Program-made: the position numbers and the translations under genes | The notes under the pieces: model-generated | Databases searched by the model: none | What the model was told of the DNA's origin: nothing | The model's input: only the letters and a program-made list of their open reading frames with translations | Part shown: piece by piece, positions 24,288-32,910 of the stretch | How the letters are laid out: each line of letters begins with the position of its first letter | How positions within the stretch are numbered: position 1 is the first letter of the stretch | Origin: Candidatus Pacearchaeota archaeon CG_4_10_14_0_2_um_filter_35_33 | GTDB lineage: Archaea; Nanobdellota; Nanobdellia; Pacearchaeales; GW2011-AR1 | DNA length: 45,138 nt | Reading direction: 5' to 3' | NCBI GenBank assembly: GCA_002792635.1 | Contig: PFOR01000007.1 | Location: 1 to 45,138, forward strand

Positions 24288-24662
24288 ATGACAAAAATAA
24301 AAAATAATGTAGAAAAACTGAATACCTTAATCAAAGAAGGTAAAATCTTAGAGGCATTTGAAAAATATTATGATGAAAGTGTAGTTATCCAAGTTAATGG
24401 AAATCCATCTATAACTGGAAAAGAGCAGAACAGAAAAAGAGAGATGATTTTCTTGCAAGAAATAGAAAAATTAAACAGTGCCGTAATAAATTCAGTTACT
24501 TTTGGAGGAGATGAAGATAATGTTGCAATGACAGAATGGGCAATAAATATTGAAAATAAAGACGGAAAAAAGAAAACAATTTATCGTGTAAATGTTCAAC
24601 ATTGGAAAGATGATAAAATAATAAATGAAAAATTGTATTTTTGCGGAGATCAAAAATTCTAG
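24288..24662 (+). CDS. SnoaL-like/NTF2-fold protein
   Basis: A 124-residue protein with the SnoaL/NTF2 layout: helices first (NTLIKEGKILEAFEKYYDESVVIQ), the GNPSITGKEQ turn, then strands with the conserved VNVQHWKDDKIINEKLYF ending. Such folds bind small hydrophobic ligands or act as isomerases or cyclases; here it is probably a stand-alone stress or metabolite protein. Ligand unknown. Confidence 0.75.
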   Translation: MTKIKNNVEKLNTLIKEGKILEAFEKYYDESVVIQVNGNPSITGKEQNRKREMIFLQEIEKLNSAVINSVTFGGDEDNVAMTEWAINIENKDGKKKTIYRVNVQHWKDDKIINEKLYFCGDQKF

Positions 24663-24724
24663 AGTATGACATCATACAGCACAGCCATATATAGTATGAT
24701 AACTTTAATGCAACGGAGGATAAA

Positions 24725-24817
24725 ATGAATAAAAAAGGACTTATTGGGCAATTGATAGTAATTGTACTTGCAGTAGTCGGGGGATATTTCTTGCTTAAAT
24801 ATTTTGGAGTATTTTAA
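24725..24817 (+). CDS. 30-residue single-helix membrane peptide
   Basis: MNKKGLIGQL followed by one membrane helix (IVIVLAVVGGYFLLKYF). It has a strong ribosome site (GGAGG, 9 bases upstream) and its stop overlaps the next start (TAATG). The overlap and ribosome site support translation. Function unknown. Confidence 0.6.
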   Translation: MNKKGLIGQLIVIVLAVVGGYFLLKYFGVF

Positions 24818-25299
24818 TGAAACAATCAAAAGAAGATAAATTGGATGAGATAACCGAATGTATAAATCAAAAAGATAGTTTATACCATATCCATAAAAAA
24901 GATGCAGCCCGTTTTGAAGACGAAAGCAAAAAAGAAGGAAAAGGAACAATACCTATAATGACTTATGGTGAATATGTGATTTATTTAAAGGCCGATTCCT
25001 CTATCCCTAATATACCTTTATCTAAATTCAATTATACTTCTGGAACTTTTGAGAAGAAATGGGGTCCAGAACATAAGACTATTGTTTTAACACCCAATCA
25101 TTCGAGCATTAGAAAAGTTGAGATAGAAATTCAAGGTATAGATATTCATAAGATGGAATTGTTGCCTGATAAAACTGGAGATGTAATTGAAGATACAGCC
25201 AAGATAAAAATAACAAGACATTATAGATTTGCTAAGGGTGATTCTGAAAATAAAGGCGATTCAATTTCTGCTTCTCCTGGCAAAACTAATGCTAGATAA
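24817..25299 (+). CDS. Hypothetical protein coupled to a membrane peptide
   Basis: A 160-residue hydrophilic protein with an acidic helical start and a central beta-rich part (SKFNYTSGTFEKKWGPEHKTIVLTP, RKVEIEIQGIDIHKMEL). The C-terminus is disordered. Start overlaps the stop of the 30-residue membrane peptide, so they are translated together. No family recognised. Confidence 0.55.
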   Translation: MKQSKEDKLDEITECINQKDSLYHIHKKDAARFEDESKKEGKGTIPIMTYGEYVIYLKADSSIPNIPLSKFNYTSGTFEKKWGPEHKTIVLTPNHSSIRKVEIEIQGIDIHKMELLPDKTGDVIEDTAKIKITRHYRFAKGDSENKGDSISASPGKTNAR

Positions 25300-25432
25300 T
25301 TATTAATTTTACATCTTAAACATGTCCTGTTTTTATAATAAAAAGTATCAATGTATACAACAAGTATGTCTAAATACAGCATCGTTATATATATCTTTTT
25401 TTCTTTAAATAAGCATAAAATGGTGACTAAAT

Positions 25433-25768
25433 ATGTTCAGTTCTAATATGTGTACAGTATGCAATGAGTCTATTTCAGACCCTGTGTGTAGATGTTGTTA
25501 TATTAGACAAATCGAAACTATCTTGAACGACTTAAATCTGCATGAACTGATTGAAGAAGTTATCTTAAACGAGGTAAAAAACAGATTTCCTGAGGGGACT
25601 CTAAATAACACAGAATGTATATTGTGTAGAAAAGATAACGTAGTTATTTGCCGTTATTGTTTTTCTATTATCTTAACAGGCATATTAAGAGAATTATGTT
25701 TTTCTGAAGAGATGATTGAGAATTTTGGATACAATGAAATATATGAAGGGAATGTTTTTCAAAAATGA
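25433..25768 (+). CDS. Duplicated zinc-binding protein
   Basis: A 111-residue protein made of two similar halves, each CxxC, then C-x-x-C, then a helical segment: CTVCNESISDPVCRCCYIRQIETIL and CILCRKDNVVICRYCFSIILTGIL. Each half could bind one zinc. Possible nucleic-acid or protein contact; unknown function. A TATA-like ATATATAT occurs about 45 bases upstream. Confidence 0.65.
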   Translation: MFSSNMCTVCNESISDPVCRCCYIRQIETILNDLNLHELIEEVILNEVKNRFPEGTLNNTECILCRKDNVVICRYCFSIILTGILRELCFSEEMIENFGYNEIYEGNVFQK

Positions 25769-25838
25769 ACTACTCACCACCTACTTCATAGCAAGCTGCG
25801 GGGTAAATCCTAGAAGAAAATGTAAATGATCGAGGTTA

Positions 25839-26096
25839 ATGATAGATTTAAAGACTAAACTTATTGGAGTTGAGTGGCAAAGAAAGTTTTTTACTAAAGA
25901 ATTATTGAAAACTTCTAAAATAAAGATAAGATACTTGCCATATGCTTCGGTTCCTCAAGGAGTAATTATAGTTGGAGACAGAGTTGCTACAATGATGTGA
26001 AAGCCTGAGCCAGTTGCTTTTGTTATTCAATCAAACCAAATAGCTGAGGTATATAAAAACTTCTTTTGGGATTTAGGGAACCAAGCCAAGAGATAG
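25839..26096 (+). pseudogene. Truncated TrmB-type regulator with in-frame TGA
   Basis: The reading frame matches the C-terminal effector part of a TrmB protein (GVIIVGDRVATMM ... KPEPVAFVIQSNQIAEVYKNFFWDLGNQAKR). The winged-helix part is missing and a TGA stands where Trp (MMWKPEP) is expected. No nearby in-frame start has a good promoter. It is an inactive remnant; 25769-25838 before it holds nothing I recognise. Confidence 0.7.
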
Positions 26097-26107
26097 ATGC
26101 CAGCAAT

Positions 26108-26191
26108 CTCGACAAAATATATAAAGAACTGGGATTTGTATCGAATATAAGATAGAGAGTTTGACTAACCGATTGAACGCGGTTGGGGCGT
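26108..26191 (+). ncRNA. 84-base repeat: CTCGAC-TATA promoter plus candidate small RNA, copy 3
   Basis: Matches 21058-21141 at about 76 of 84 positions, including CTCGAC, the 4-base gap, TATATAAAG and the terminal CGGTTGGGGCGT. Its upstream bases (ATAGATGCCAGCAAT) also resemble those before copy 1 (ATAGATGCCTGTAAT), so the duplicated unit extends to the preceding stop codon. Confidence 0.55.
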
Positions 26192-26283
26192 TAACGCATT
26201 ACATAAGTTTAAATACACACTCCAGTTGCCTTTGTTGTAGTTTGAGTCTAAGACTAGCGACCTTTTTCTTTATCTATTAAATA

Positions 26284-26457
26284 ATGGCATATAACAGAAG
26301 ATTCCGTGGAAGTGGAAGGTCAAAGGAAATTGGTTGTTCATGTGGTGGAACTGCTAAGCTTTCTTCAAGGAAGAACTATCCATATGGAAAAAAATCAGAT
26401 AGTGTGACTTCCTGGTTTTATAAGTGTAAATCTTGTGGTGCATTAACTTTTAATTAG
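26284..26457 (+). CDS. Small zinc-ribbon protein
   Basis: A 57-residue protein: Arg/Gly-rich N-terminus (NRRFRGSGRSK), then CSCGG and, 29 residues later, CKSCG, giving a four-Cys zinc ribbon. Probably nucleic-acid binding. It ends 16 bases before the next gene, which has an RGG-like tract plus a zinc finger; the two look like a pair. Confidence 0.7.
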   Translation: MAYNRRFRGSGRSKEIGCSCGGTAKLSSRKNYPYGKKSDSVTSWFYKCKSCGALTFN

Positions 26458-26473
26458 GAGAAAGGAGGTAAAA

Positions 26474-26731
26474 ATGAGACAACAAAGAAATAACAAAAAA
26501 GGCTTTTCGGGCAATAGGTCTGGTGGAAGAAGCTTTGGAGGTAATAGGCGTGGTGGAGGCGGTGGAGGTCGGAGTGGTTTTGGAGGAGGTTCAAGAAGCA
26601 ACTTTGGAGGTCCAAGAGAAATGCACAAAACTACATGTTCAGAATGTAAACAAGAATGTGAAGTGCCTTTCAAACCAACCCAAGGAAAGCCAGTTTATTG
26701 TAAGGAATGCTATTCCAAGCATAAAGATTAA
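26474..26731 (+). CDS. RGG-rich CxxC zinc finger protein
   Basis: An 85-residue protein with an N-terminal Gly/Arg/Ser-rich region (residues 11-47, RGG-like and typical of disordered RNA-binding tails) followed by a C-terminal zinc finger TTCSECKQECEVPF...VYCKECYSKHK (CxxC-x17-CxxC). Strong ribosome site AGGAGG. The finger is a widespread archaeal and bacterial small domain. RNA binding is inferred from composition. Confidence 0.8.
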   Translation: MRQQRNNKKGFSGNRSGGRSFGGNRRGGGGGGRSGFGGGSRSNFGGPREMHKTTCSECKQECEVPFKPTQGKPVYCKECYSKHKD

Positions 26732-26818
26732 TTTTTAGCATTTGCAAAATTATAAAGTTTTAGTTAATTGCAGTTGTGCTATTGCATACTTTTAAAAAGA
26801 GACTCTTTGTAGGATTTT

Positions 26819-27133
26819 ATGGAAAAAGTATGCATTAGGACTTACATTGATGTGAATAGAATGGTTATGGATGGAAGGGCTATTGACTTAGATTCCACTT
26901 TGCTCTCCGCGGCTGTGGAAAATGTGAGAGATAGTGAAAGAGATACTGCTTTGGTTTTGAGGTATGATCATCAAGGCGGGGAAGAATTTTTAGCAAGAGA
27001 GACAGAAAAAATCTTTGAAGTTGCACAAGAGAGCAATTCTACAAGAGGTTTTCAGGTTAATGCTTATACCGGTGAGGAGTTGCCTACTTTAGCAGTTGTT
27101 GGAGAGTTTAGGGCAGAAGTTTATAGGTACTGA
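26819..27133 (+). CDS. Hypothetical protein
   Basis: A 104-residue acidic soluble protein (SAAVENVRDSERDTALVLRYD). TATA-like TTTTAAAA is about 25 bases before the ATG, consistent with a leaderless transcript. No family recognised. Confidence 0.55.
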   Translation: MEKVCIRTYIDVNRMVMDGRAIDLDSTLLSAAVENVRDSERDTALVLRYDHQGGEEFLARETEKIFEVAQESNSTRGFQVNAYTGEELPTLAVVGEFRAEVYRY

Positions 27134-27170
27134 CAGCAATATTTATAAAATCAGTTTCATATTTCCAGTC

Positions 27171-28034
27171 ATGAAAAGGAGTATGATTTTACTCGCAAGT
27201 ATTTTTGTTATTTTCCTTAGCACGAGCCTAGTCTCAGCAGAATGTAATCTAGATGCTTCATTAATTAACCAGGACCCTTATCCAGCAATTCCGGGAGATT
27301 ATGTGAAGTTAGTTTTTCAGTTAGAAGGTATTGAGGATGCATCTTGCGGGGTTGTTAAATTTGAGTTATTAGAAAATTATCCAATAACATTTGACCCGGG
27401 AATTTCACACACTACAATAGTAAGAGGAGGAACTTATCAAAGAGATTATAATTCATACTTGAGCATTCCATATAGGATAAGAATCGATAGCGATGCGCTT
27501 GATGGAGAAACACCAATCGAAGTAAGATACAGTTCAGGTCAAGAAAATCCATTGTTTAAAAATTTAGAAACTTTTTATTTAGAAATTGAAGACGCCAAGG
27601 CAGATTTTGAAATCCATGTAGACAAATATTCATATATGACAAAGGAATTAACAATTGAAATTTTGAACATTGCTAAAAGTGATGTGGAAGCTCTTACATT
27701 AGAAATACCCAATCAAGAAGGAGTAAATATTATTGGAACCAACAGAGTAATCGTTGGTGATTTAGATTCCAATGAATACACCATCGCCGACTTCAAGGCA
27801 GATTTAAATTCAAACGAGATAACCATTAACGTATTCTATTCTGATAGCACTGGAGCCAGAAGAAGTGTCGTTAAGAACGTTAATTTCGATTCAACTCTCT
27901 TTGAATCTACTGCTGATAGTAACGGATCATCCACTATCTATATAATTATAATAATAGTTATAATCGCCTTAGTTATTTGGTGGTTTTATAGAAGAAGAAA
28001 AAAGAAACAGCATAAACACCATCGTGCTCATTAA
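27171..28034 (+). CDS. Secreted COG1361-like protein with C-terminal membrane anchor
   Basis: A 287-residue protein with a signal peptide (SMILLASIFVIFLSTSLVSA), CARDB/NPCBM-like beta-sandwich domains (INQDPYPAIPGDYVKLVFQLEG; KYSYMTKELTIEILNIAKSDVEAL), a C-terminal membrane helix and a very basic His/Lys-rich tail. In many archaea such proteins lie beside MacB-type ABC exporters, as here: the exporter genes converge with a 1-base gap. A longer frame from 27096 overlaps the previous gene; TATA at 27140-27148 supports the ATG at 27171. Confidence 0.8.
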   Translation: MKRSMILLASIFVIFLSTSLVSAECNLDASLINQDPYPAIPGDYVKLVFQLEGIEDASCGVVKFELLENYPITFDPGISHTTIVRGGTYQRDYNSYLSIPYRIRIDSDALDGETPIEVRYSSGQENPLFKNLETFYLEIEDAKADFEIHVDKYSYMTKELTIEILNIAKSDVEALTLEIPNQEGVNIIGTNRVIVGDLDSNEYTIADFKADLNSNEITINVFYSDSTGARRSVVKNVNFDSTLFESTADSNGSSTIYIIIIIVIIALVIWWFYRRRKKKQHKHHRAH

Positions 28035-28035
28035 T

Positions 28036-29241
28036 TTATTCGTATCTTAAAGCATCAACCGGATTCACTTGTGACGCATTAACTGCAGGCCAAACCCCTG
28101 ATACGGCTCCGGTTACTGTTGCAAAAATTACACATGCAACAAACAACCATGCTGGAAAACTTGGCTGGAGAAAACTATACCCATAAAATCCGAGTAGAAG
28201 TCCTCCAAGATAAGATAAAAACCATCCGAGCAAAATCCCCGCCACTCCCCCCATAAATCCTAAAAAGCCAGACTCAAACAAGAATATTCCAAACACATCG
28301 GAATTTCTGGCCCCAATACTCTTTATTATTCCGATTTCTTTTGTCCTTTCCAACACGGAAGTTATCATCGTGTTTGCTGTATTAATCGCCGAAACAGCCA
28401 CAGAAATTAACGCAATGAAAACAATAAACAAAATTATCACATCAAGTGTATTAGAAAATCCGTCAATTAAATCATCAAATGACTGTACAAAAAAGTCTTC
28501 TTTTCCTTTTTCAAGATTCCTTGCATTTCTTAATTCTCTTTCAATTCTTTCTTTTACAGTTTCTATATTGTCCAAATCAACTTGCGCAATCATCCAAAGA
28601 TAAGTCAAATTTTCATCTGAATATAACTCCTCCATATAATCGTTACTCATATAAGCTTGAGAATCATCTTGGGGATTACCAACCTCTTCAAAAAAACCAA
28701 CAACCTTGATATTTTCTCCATTAATCTCGATATTTTGGTTCAATCTAATAGCTTTTGGAAATATTTTATTATCAACTCCATAATTATGCCCTAAGACAAC
28801 CTCTTTCCCTCCGGATCTAACCTGTCTTCCCCTTTCAACTTCTATATTGGACGTGTCCATAATCAACGGATTTTTAGGATCATAACTAATCAGAAGAGTG
28901 TACAATCTTTTCTCCTGTGCTTTTACTTCTACTGTTTTAAAATAAGAGCCTGTTGCTCCATAAACCCCTGAAACTCCTTGTACTGCCTCTAGGTCTTCAT
29001 CATCAAATTCAACATTGCTTGAGAACATTTGAAGCGTTCCCCCCTTAGGCTGAATAATTAATTTATCTGCCGAAGAGCTTTCTGTTAAATCCTCTATATA
29101 TCCATAAAGCCCTAATCCAAAGCTAACAAATATGAATATAGTAGCTATACCAAGAAAGATAGAAAGAATTGTAAAAAAACTTCTTGCTTTTTGTTTGTTC
29201 AAATTTCTCAAGGAATATTTTACTGTTTGTCGCGAAATCAT
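28036..29241 (-). CDS. MacB-type ABC transporter permease (FtsX-like), gene 2
   Basis: A 401-residue permease: one N-terminal membrane helix, a large extracytoplasmic MacB_PCD domain, and three C-terminal helices with the FtsX motif (TNTMITSVLERTKEIGIIKSIGARNSDV). Such permeases drive mechanical transmission or export rather than classical import. It overlaps the preceding permease gene by four bases and belongs to the operon with the ATPase at 30450. Confidence 0.9.
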   Translation of the reverse strand: MISRQTVKYSLRNLNKQKARSFFTILSIFLGIATIFIFVSFGLGLYGYIEDLTESSSADKLIIQPKGGTLQMFSSNVEFDDEDLEAVQGVSGVYGATGSYFKTVEVKAQEKRLYTLLISYDPKNPLIMDTSNIEVERGRQVRSGGKEVVLGHNYGVDNKIFPKAIRLNQNIEINGENIKVVGFFEEVGNPQDDSQAYMSNDYMEELYSDENLTYLWMIAQVDLDNIETVKERIERELRNARNLEKGKEDFFVQSFDDLIDGFSNTLDVIILFIVFIALISVAVSAINTANTMITSVLERTKEIGIIKSIGARNSDVFGIFLFESGFLGFMGGVAGILLGWFLSYLGGLLLGFYGYSFLQPSFPAWLFVACVIFATVTGAVSGVWPAVNASQVNPVDALRYE

Positions 29242-30449
29242 CCTCTTAACGCCTCCACTGGACTTTGTTTAGTCGCACCCATAGCTGGAACTATTCCTGC
29301 AACAGCCCCAATCAAAAAACTACCAATCAAGGTAACCAATATTAATATAAAATTAATAGAAATCCTCGTGTCTGCACCAATCAAGTTGTTTATCTGCCAT
29401 ATTCCTAGTGTTCCAATAGTAACCCCAAATATAATCCCCAATATTCCTCCAACAAGACCTAAAAAGCCAGACTCAACCAAAAACATCAAAAAGATATGGC
29501 TGTTTCTAGCCCCAATGGCTTTCATTATTCCAATTTCTTTCTTCCTCTCAACAACAGAAGTAGCCATAGTATTAACAATGCCTATTGCACCAACAACAAT
29601 AGATATTGATGCAATAATTATAATAAAAATCTGAATTGATGTTAATATGCTATTAACTTGGTCAAGTAAAGCATCTGGTGTTGATACAACAAAGTCCTCT
29701 TCCCCCTCCTTAACATCTCTCCTATTCCTCATAAGTTTTTCTATATCTTCCTTAGCTTTTTCCACTAAATCCTTACCTTTAACTTTAACGGCAATAATAT
29801 CAACTTCGTCCCCATATCCTGCGAGATCCTCTAAATCTTGGTCCATCATCATGATTGCATTATCAATAAAAAAACTTCCTTTCCTTTCAAGAACGCCAAT
29901 AACAAGAAATTTATCTCCTCCAATGAGCAGGTTTTTTCCCACTGTAACTTCCCTATCAAATCCATTTTTGTCAGGATCTTCATAATTGCTTCCAACAATT
30001 ACTTTCCCTAAATCTCCTCTTTTCAATAATCTACCACTCTGAGACTCCAGATCCATAACCTCATATTGGTCTCTCGCAGAATCAGCCTCTATACTAACCA
30101 CACCCCCAAAAACAAGTTTATCATTATACTCAACTTCAAGAAATTCTATATTTCTAGTTACTGCAAACTCTATCGTAGAAAGCCTTTCAATTGCTTCAGC
30201 ATCCTCTTTGTCTAATGGATTAACAACCGTAGAACCGGGAGGACCATAATTCAACCCACCTGCTTGAACAGTTATAGTTTGCGTTGAACTCACCCCAAAC
30301 TGTGCTCCAACCACCTCCTTAAATCCATTTCCAAGAGTAACCAATGCGATTACGACAACAATGCCTATAAAAATTCCAAGAAGAGTGAGCCAACCCCTAA
30401 TACCTCTTCTTTTTAAATTTTTTAAAGAGAAAGAAAAATAGTTTACCAT
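29238..30449 (-). CDS. MacB-type ABC transporter permease (FtsX-like), gene 1
   Basis: A 403-residue homologue of the next permease with the same layout (IVNTMATSVVERKKEIGIMKAIGARNSHI). The two presumably form a heterodimer. It directly follows the ATPase gene with no gap. Confidence 0.9.
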   Translation of the reverse strand: MVNYFSFSLKNLKRRGIRGWLTLLGIFIGIVVVIALVTLGNGFKEVVGAQFGVSSTQTITVQAGGLNYGPPGSTVVNPLDKEDAEAIERLSTIEFAVTRNIEFLEVEYNDKLVFGGVVSIEADSARDQYEVMDLESQSGRLLKRGDLGKVIVGSNYEDPDKNGFDREVTVGKNLLIGGDKFLVIGVLERKGSFFIDNAIMMMDQDLEDLAGYGDEVDIIAVKVKGKDLVEKAKEDIEKLMRNRRDVKEGEEDFVVSTPDALLDQVNSILTSIQIFIIIIASISIVVGAIGIVNTMATSVVERKKEIGIMKAIGARNSHIFLMFLVESGFLGLVGGILGIIFGVTIGTLGIWQINNLIGADTRISINFILILVTLIGSFLIGAVAGIVPAMGATKQSPVEALRG

Positions 30450-31154
30450 TTATTTCACTCTTTTCTTAGTTATTTTTTCTATCTTCCCATCCTTAAGCCA
30501 ATAAACAGTGCGCGCGTGTTCTTTTGCCAAATCAGGGTCGTGTGTAACCATTATTACAGTTTTTCCCTCAGCATGCAACTCCTCCAAAAACCCCATAACG
30601 GTTTCCCCTGTCTTGCTGTCAAGATTTCCGGTTGGTTCATCTGCTAAAATCACCTCTGGATCGTTTGCTAAGCTCCTGGCTATTGCAACTCTCTGTTGTT
30701 GTCCCCCAGATAATTGATTGGGATAAAAGTCCATTCTATCCCCCAAGCCAATCTTCTTAAGAATTTTTTCAGCAACCTGCTTCATTTCCCAAATGGGGAT
30801 GCCTTGAAAGTCCATCGGAAGCATCACATTTTCCCTAACAGTTAAATTAGGAATAAGATTAAACTGTTGGAATATAAAACCAATCTTCTTTCCCCTTAAT
30901 TCAGCCAAATCTGATTCAGAAAGGTGAGAAATATCCTTGCCATCCAAATAAATAGAACCCTTGGTAGGAACATCAAGACTCCCAATCAAATTCATAGACG
31001 TGCTCTTCCCAGAACCAGATGGCCCCATTATTGCTACAAAGTCACCTTTCTTTATCTTTAAGTCTATCCCGTCAACTGCCTTAACCATATTTTTCTCGCC
31101 AATTCTATAAAACTTAGCTACATCCTTCAGATGGATTATCACCTCATTTTTCAT
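30450..31154 (-). CDS. MacB/LolD-type ABC transporter ATPase
   Basis: A 234-residue ATPase with Walker A GPSGSGKS, Q-loop (FIFQQFNLIPNLT), signature LSGGQQQR and Walker B VILADEPTGNLDS, plus the H-loop (MVTHD). All key residues are present. It energises the two FtsX-like permeases in the same operon. A TATA-like ATTTAAAG (31169-31180 region, minus strand) precedes the start. Confidence 0.95.
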   Translation of the reverse strand: MKNEVIIHLKDVAKFYRIGEKNMVKAVDGIDLKIKKGDFVAIMGPSGSGKSTSMNLIGSLDVPTKGSIYLDGKDISHLSESDLAELRGKKIGFIFQQFNLIPNLTVRENVMLPMDFQGIPIWEMKQVAEKILKKIGLGDRMDFYPNQLSGGQQQRVAIARSLANDPEVILADEPTGNLDSKTGETVMGFLEELHAEGKTVIMVTHDPDLAKEHARTVYWLKDGKIEKITKKRVK

Positions 31155-31252
31155 ATTCTGAAAAACAAAACTAATTATTTAAAGCTTATCTGCCCAGAAA
31201 TTTATTTAAACAGGAGATAAATCGATTAATTATAAGAAAAAACGAAATAATA

Positions 31253-31561
31253 ATGTGGGCCTTAATCAACTCAATTGGAACAACGCTCTACATAATACTA
31301 ATAGCTTCTTTTATGTATTTTCTTGAGAACGTCCTAAATACCAAGACATCGATTTTCATACCCGTTGTTATGCTTATGCTCCTAGTCTTTTCGGTAGCAC
31401 TTGTTGGAGCCCTCATTTTTGGAAGACCTGCCATCTGGTACTTAGAAGGAAAAAAGAAAGAAGGAATTTCTCTTTTCATATCCACACGTGTAATCTTCCT
31501 GATGGCATTAATAATTATTTTCCTTTCTTGTCCTGATTTAGCGTTGATTTATAAAATCTAA
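31253..31561 (+). CDS. Three-helix membrane protein
   Basis: A 102-residue protein with three membrane helices (residues 8-25, 35-58, 78-98) separated by short charged loops. No family recognised. It is followed at 16 bases by the next + strand gene. Confidence 0.6.
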   Translation: MWALINSIGTTLYIILIASFMYFLENVLNTKTSIFIPVVMLMLLVFSVALVGALIFGRPAIWYLEGKKKEGISLFISTRVIFLMALIIIFLSCPDLALIYKI

Positions 31562-31576
31562 AATTCTTAATAGAGA

Positions 31577-32077
31577 ATGAAAACCATCAAGGTAAAAAAC
31601 AAATATCAAACTTATACGTATAAATTAACAGAACCAGTTGGAAAAAATTTCAATTCAGAATTTAAGCCAGAATTATCTCCAAAACAAATGCTTAAACTTG
31701 GCGTTTTTGGCGGAGATTATTTTCTCGGTAAGAATTATAAAGAATTCCCAAAAGACTGGTTCAAAAATTCCTGGCTGTCCCCATCCGGAAAAAATCCAGA
31801 GTACAATTATTTCAAAATCTCCGCATCACAACCCTTGAGCGCATGGAAGAAAAAAGGCTGGATTCGCAAACAAGATCCATTTGGATGGTTTCATTGGTAT
31901 TGCCGTTATTATCTAGGAAGAAGATCAGAAGATGATGAAAGACAGATTAAACGCTGGAAAGCTATATTCAGACATGTAGCACAGATAAAGAAAAACTGCA
32001 AGCCTAAGGACTTAAAATGCCGGCTAAAACAAAGACAAGCAGTCTTACACTGGGCTTACGACTCAAGGAAACTATGA
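31577..32077 (+). CDS. Conserved uncharacterised protein of the GVFGGxY / SQPLSxWxxKGWI family
   Basis: A 166-residue basic protein with strongly patterned motifs: LGVFGGDYF, SQPLSAWKKKGWI, FGWFHWYCRYYLGRR, and RQIKRWKAIFRHVAQI, ending RQAVLHWAYDSRKL. I recall these as features of a family widespread in archaea and some bacteria with no known function; many aromatic and basic residues suggest nucleic-acid or cofactor binding. It overlaps msrA by ATGA, so it is co-translated with a methionine sulfoxide reductase. Confidence 0.8.
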   Translation: MKTIKVKNKYQTYTYKLTEPVGKNFNSEFKPELSPKQMLKLGVFGGDYFLGKNYKEFPKDWFKNSWLSPSGKNPEYNYFKISASQPLSAWKKKGWIRKQDPFGWFHWYCRYYLGRRSEDDERQIKRWKAIFRHVAQIKKNCKPKDLKCRLKQRQAVLHWAYDSRKL

Positions 32078-32571
32078 AAACAGAAAAAGCAACATTTGGC
32101 ATGGGGTGTTTTTGGAGCCCCCAATTACTCTTTGACAAAACACCGGGAGTAATCAAGACAGTAGTCGGATTCATGGATGGAAATAAAAAGCGTTTTCCAA
32201 ATCCAACATATCAACAAGTATGTGATAACCCAACAGGATATGCAGAAGTAACCCAAATCACATTTAATCCTAAAAAAATATCTTATGAAAAACTCTTAGA
32301 TATCTTCTGGAAAAATCATAACCCCACAACAAAAAATAGACAAGGATTAGATATAGGAGTTCAATATAGATCTGTAATCTTTTACCACAACAAAAAACAA
32401 AAAGAACTAGCAGAAAAAACAAAAAAAGAACAACAAAAAATCGGGAGTAAAAAGAAATCATTTTTCGGAGGGAAGAAAGTGGTAACTGAAATAGAACCTG
32501 CTGGTAAATTCATAAAGGCCGACGAACATCATCAAAAATACCTCGAAAAACATGGGAAGATTAGTTGCTAA
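32074..32571 (+). CDS. msrA: Peptide methionine-(S)-sulfoxide reductase
   Basis: A 165-residue MsrA with the catalytic GCFW (Cys12), the substrate-binding region (SVIFYHNKKQKELAEK) and TEIEPAGKF. A Cys at the very C-terminus (HGKISC) can serve as the resolving Cys. It repairs oxidised methionine using thioredoxin-like donors. An ORF extends upstream to 32017, but the ATGA overlap with the previous gene supports the start at 32074. Confidence 0.95.
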   Translation: MKTEKATFGMGCFWSPQLLFDKTPGVIKTVVGFMDGNKKRFPNPTYQQVCDNPTGYAEVTQITFNPKKISYEKLLDIFWKNHNPTTKNRQGLDIGVQYRSVIFYHNKKQKELAEKTKKEQQKIGSKKKSFFGGKKVVTEIEPAGKFIKADEHHQKYLEKHGKISC

Positions 32572-32837
32572 AACAATTTTGTATCAAAGCAACAATCAAT
32601 ATCTATCCCAAATGCTCTCTTTAACTTGCCATCTTTAACAGGGGGTACAGCGGCAATCATCTTCCTGCTTCCTTTAGTAAAAAATCTACGGTAACATAAT
32701 AAGGGCATAGATCCTACACCATTTAAACATGCAACCACCCCGACATAAGATTCATTAATTCTATGTGCATACCATGTAGATTTTCCATCCATTAAGAGTA
32801 ATTTCCTTAATCTTTCCTTTCCACCTTCATAAACCAT
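32568..32837 (-). CDS. Hypothetical protein
   Basis: An 89-residue basic protein with a moderately hydrophobic middle (NESYVGVVACLNGVGSMPLLCYRRFF) and a Cys-Cys near the end. It overlaps msrA tail to tail by four bases. No family recognised; probability of being real is moderate. Confidence 0.45.
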   Translation of the reverse strand: MVYEGGKERLRKLLLMDGKSTWYAHRINESYVGVVACLNGVGSMPLLCYRRFFTKGSRKMIAAVPPVKDGKLKRAFGIDIDCCFDTKLF

Positions 32838-32910
32838 ATTAATGCATCGAAAAAGGGTTCAAAAATTTTACATTCACAATCTTTTTAAACCTAATTTCCC
32901 ACACCAAAGG

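Noticed and set aside
23420-25340. Shared 13-base TGTCCTGTTTTTA near 23419 and 25323
   Set aside because: Short and T-rich, without consistent position to genes; probably chance or a simple termination tract.
25839-26096. TGA recoded as Trp
   Set aside because: Many genes in the window end at TGA and use TGG for Trp, so recoding is unlikely.
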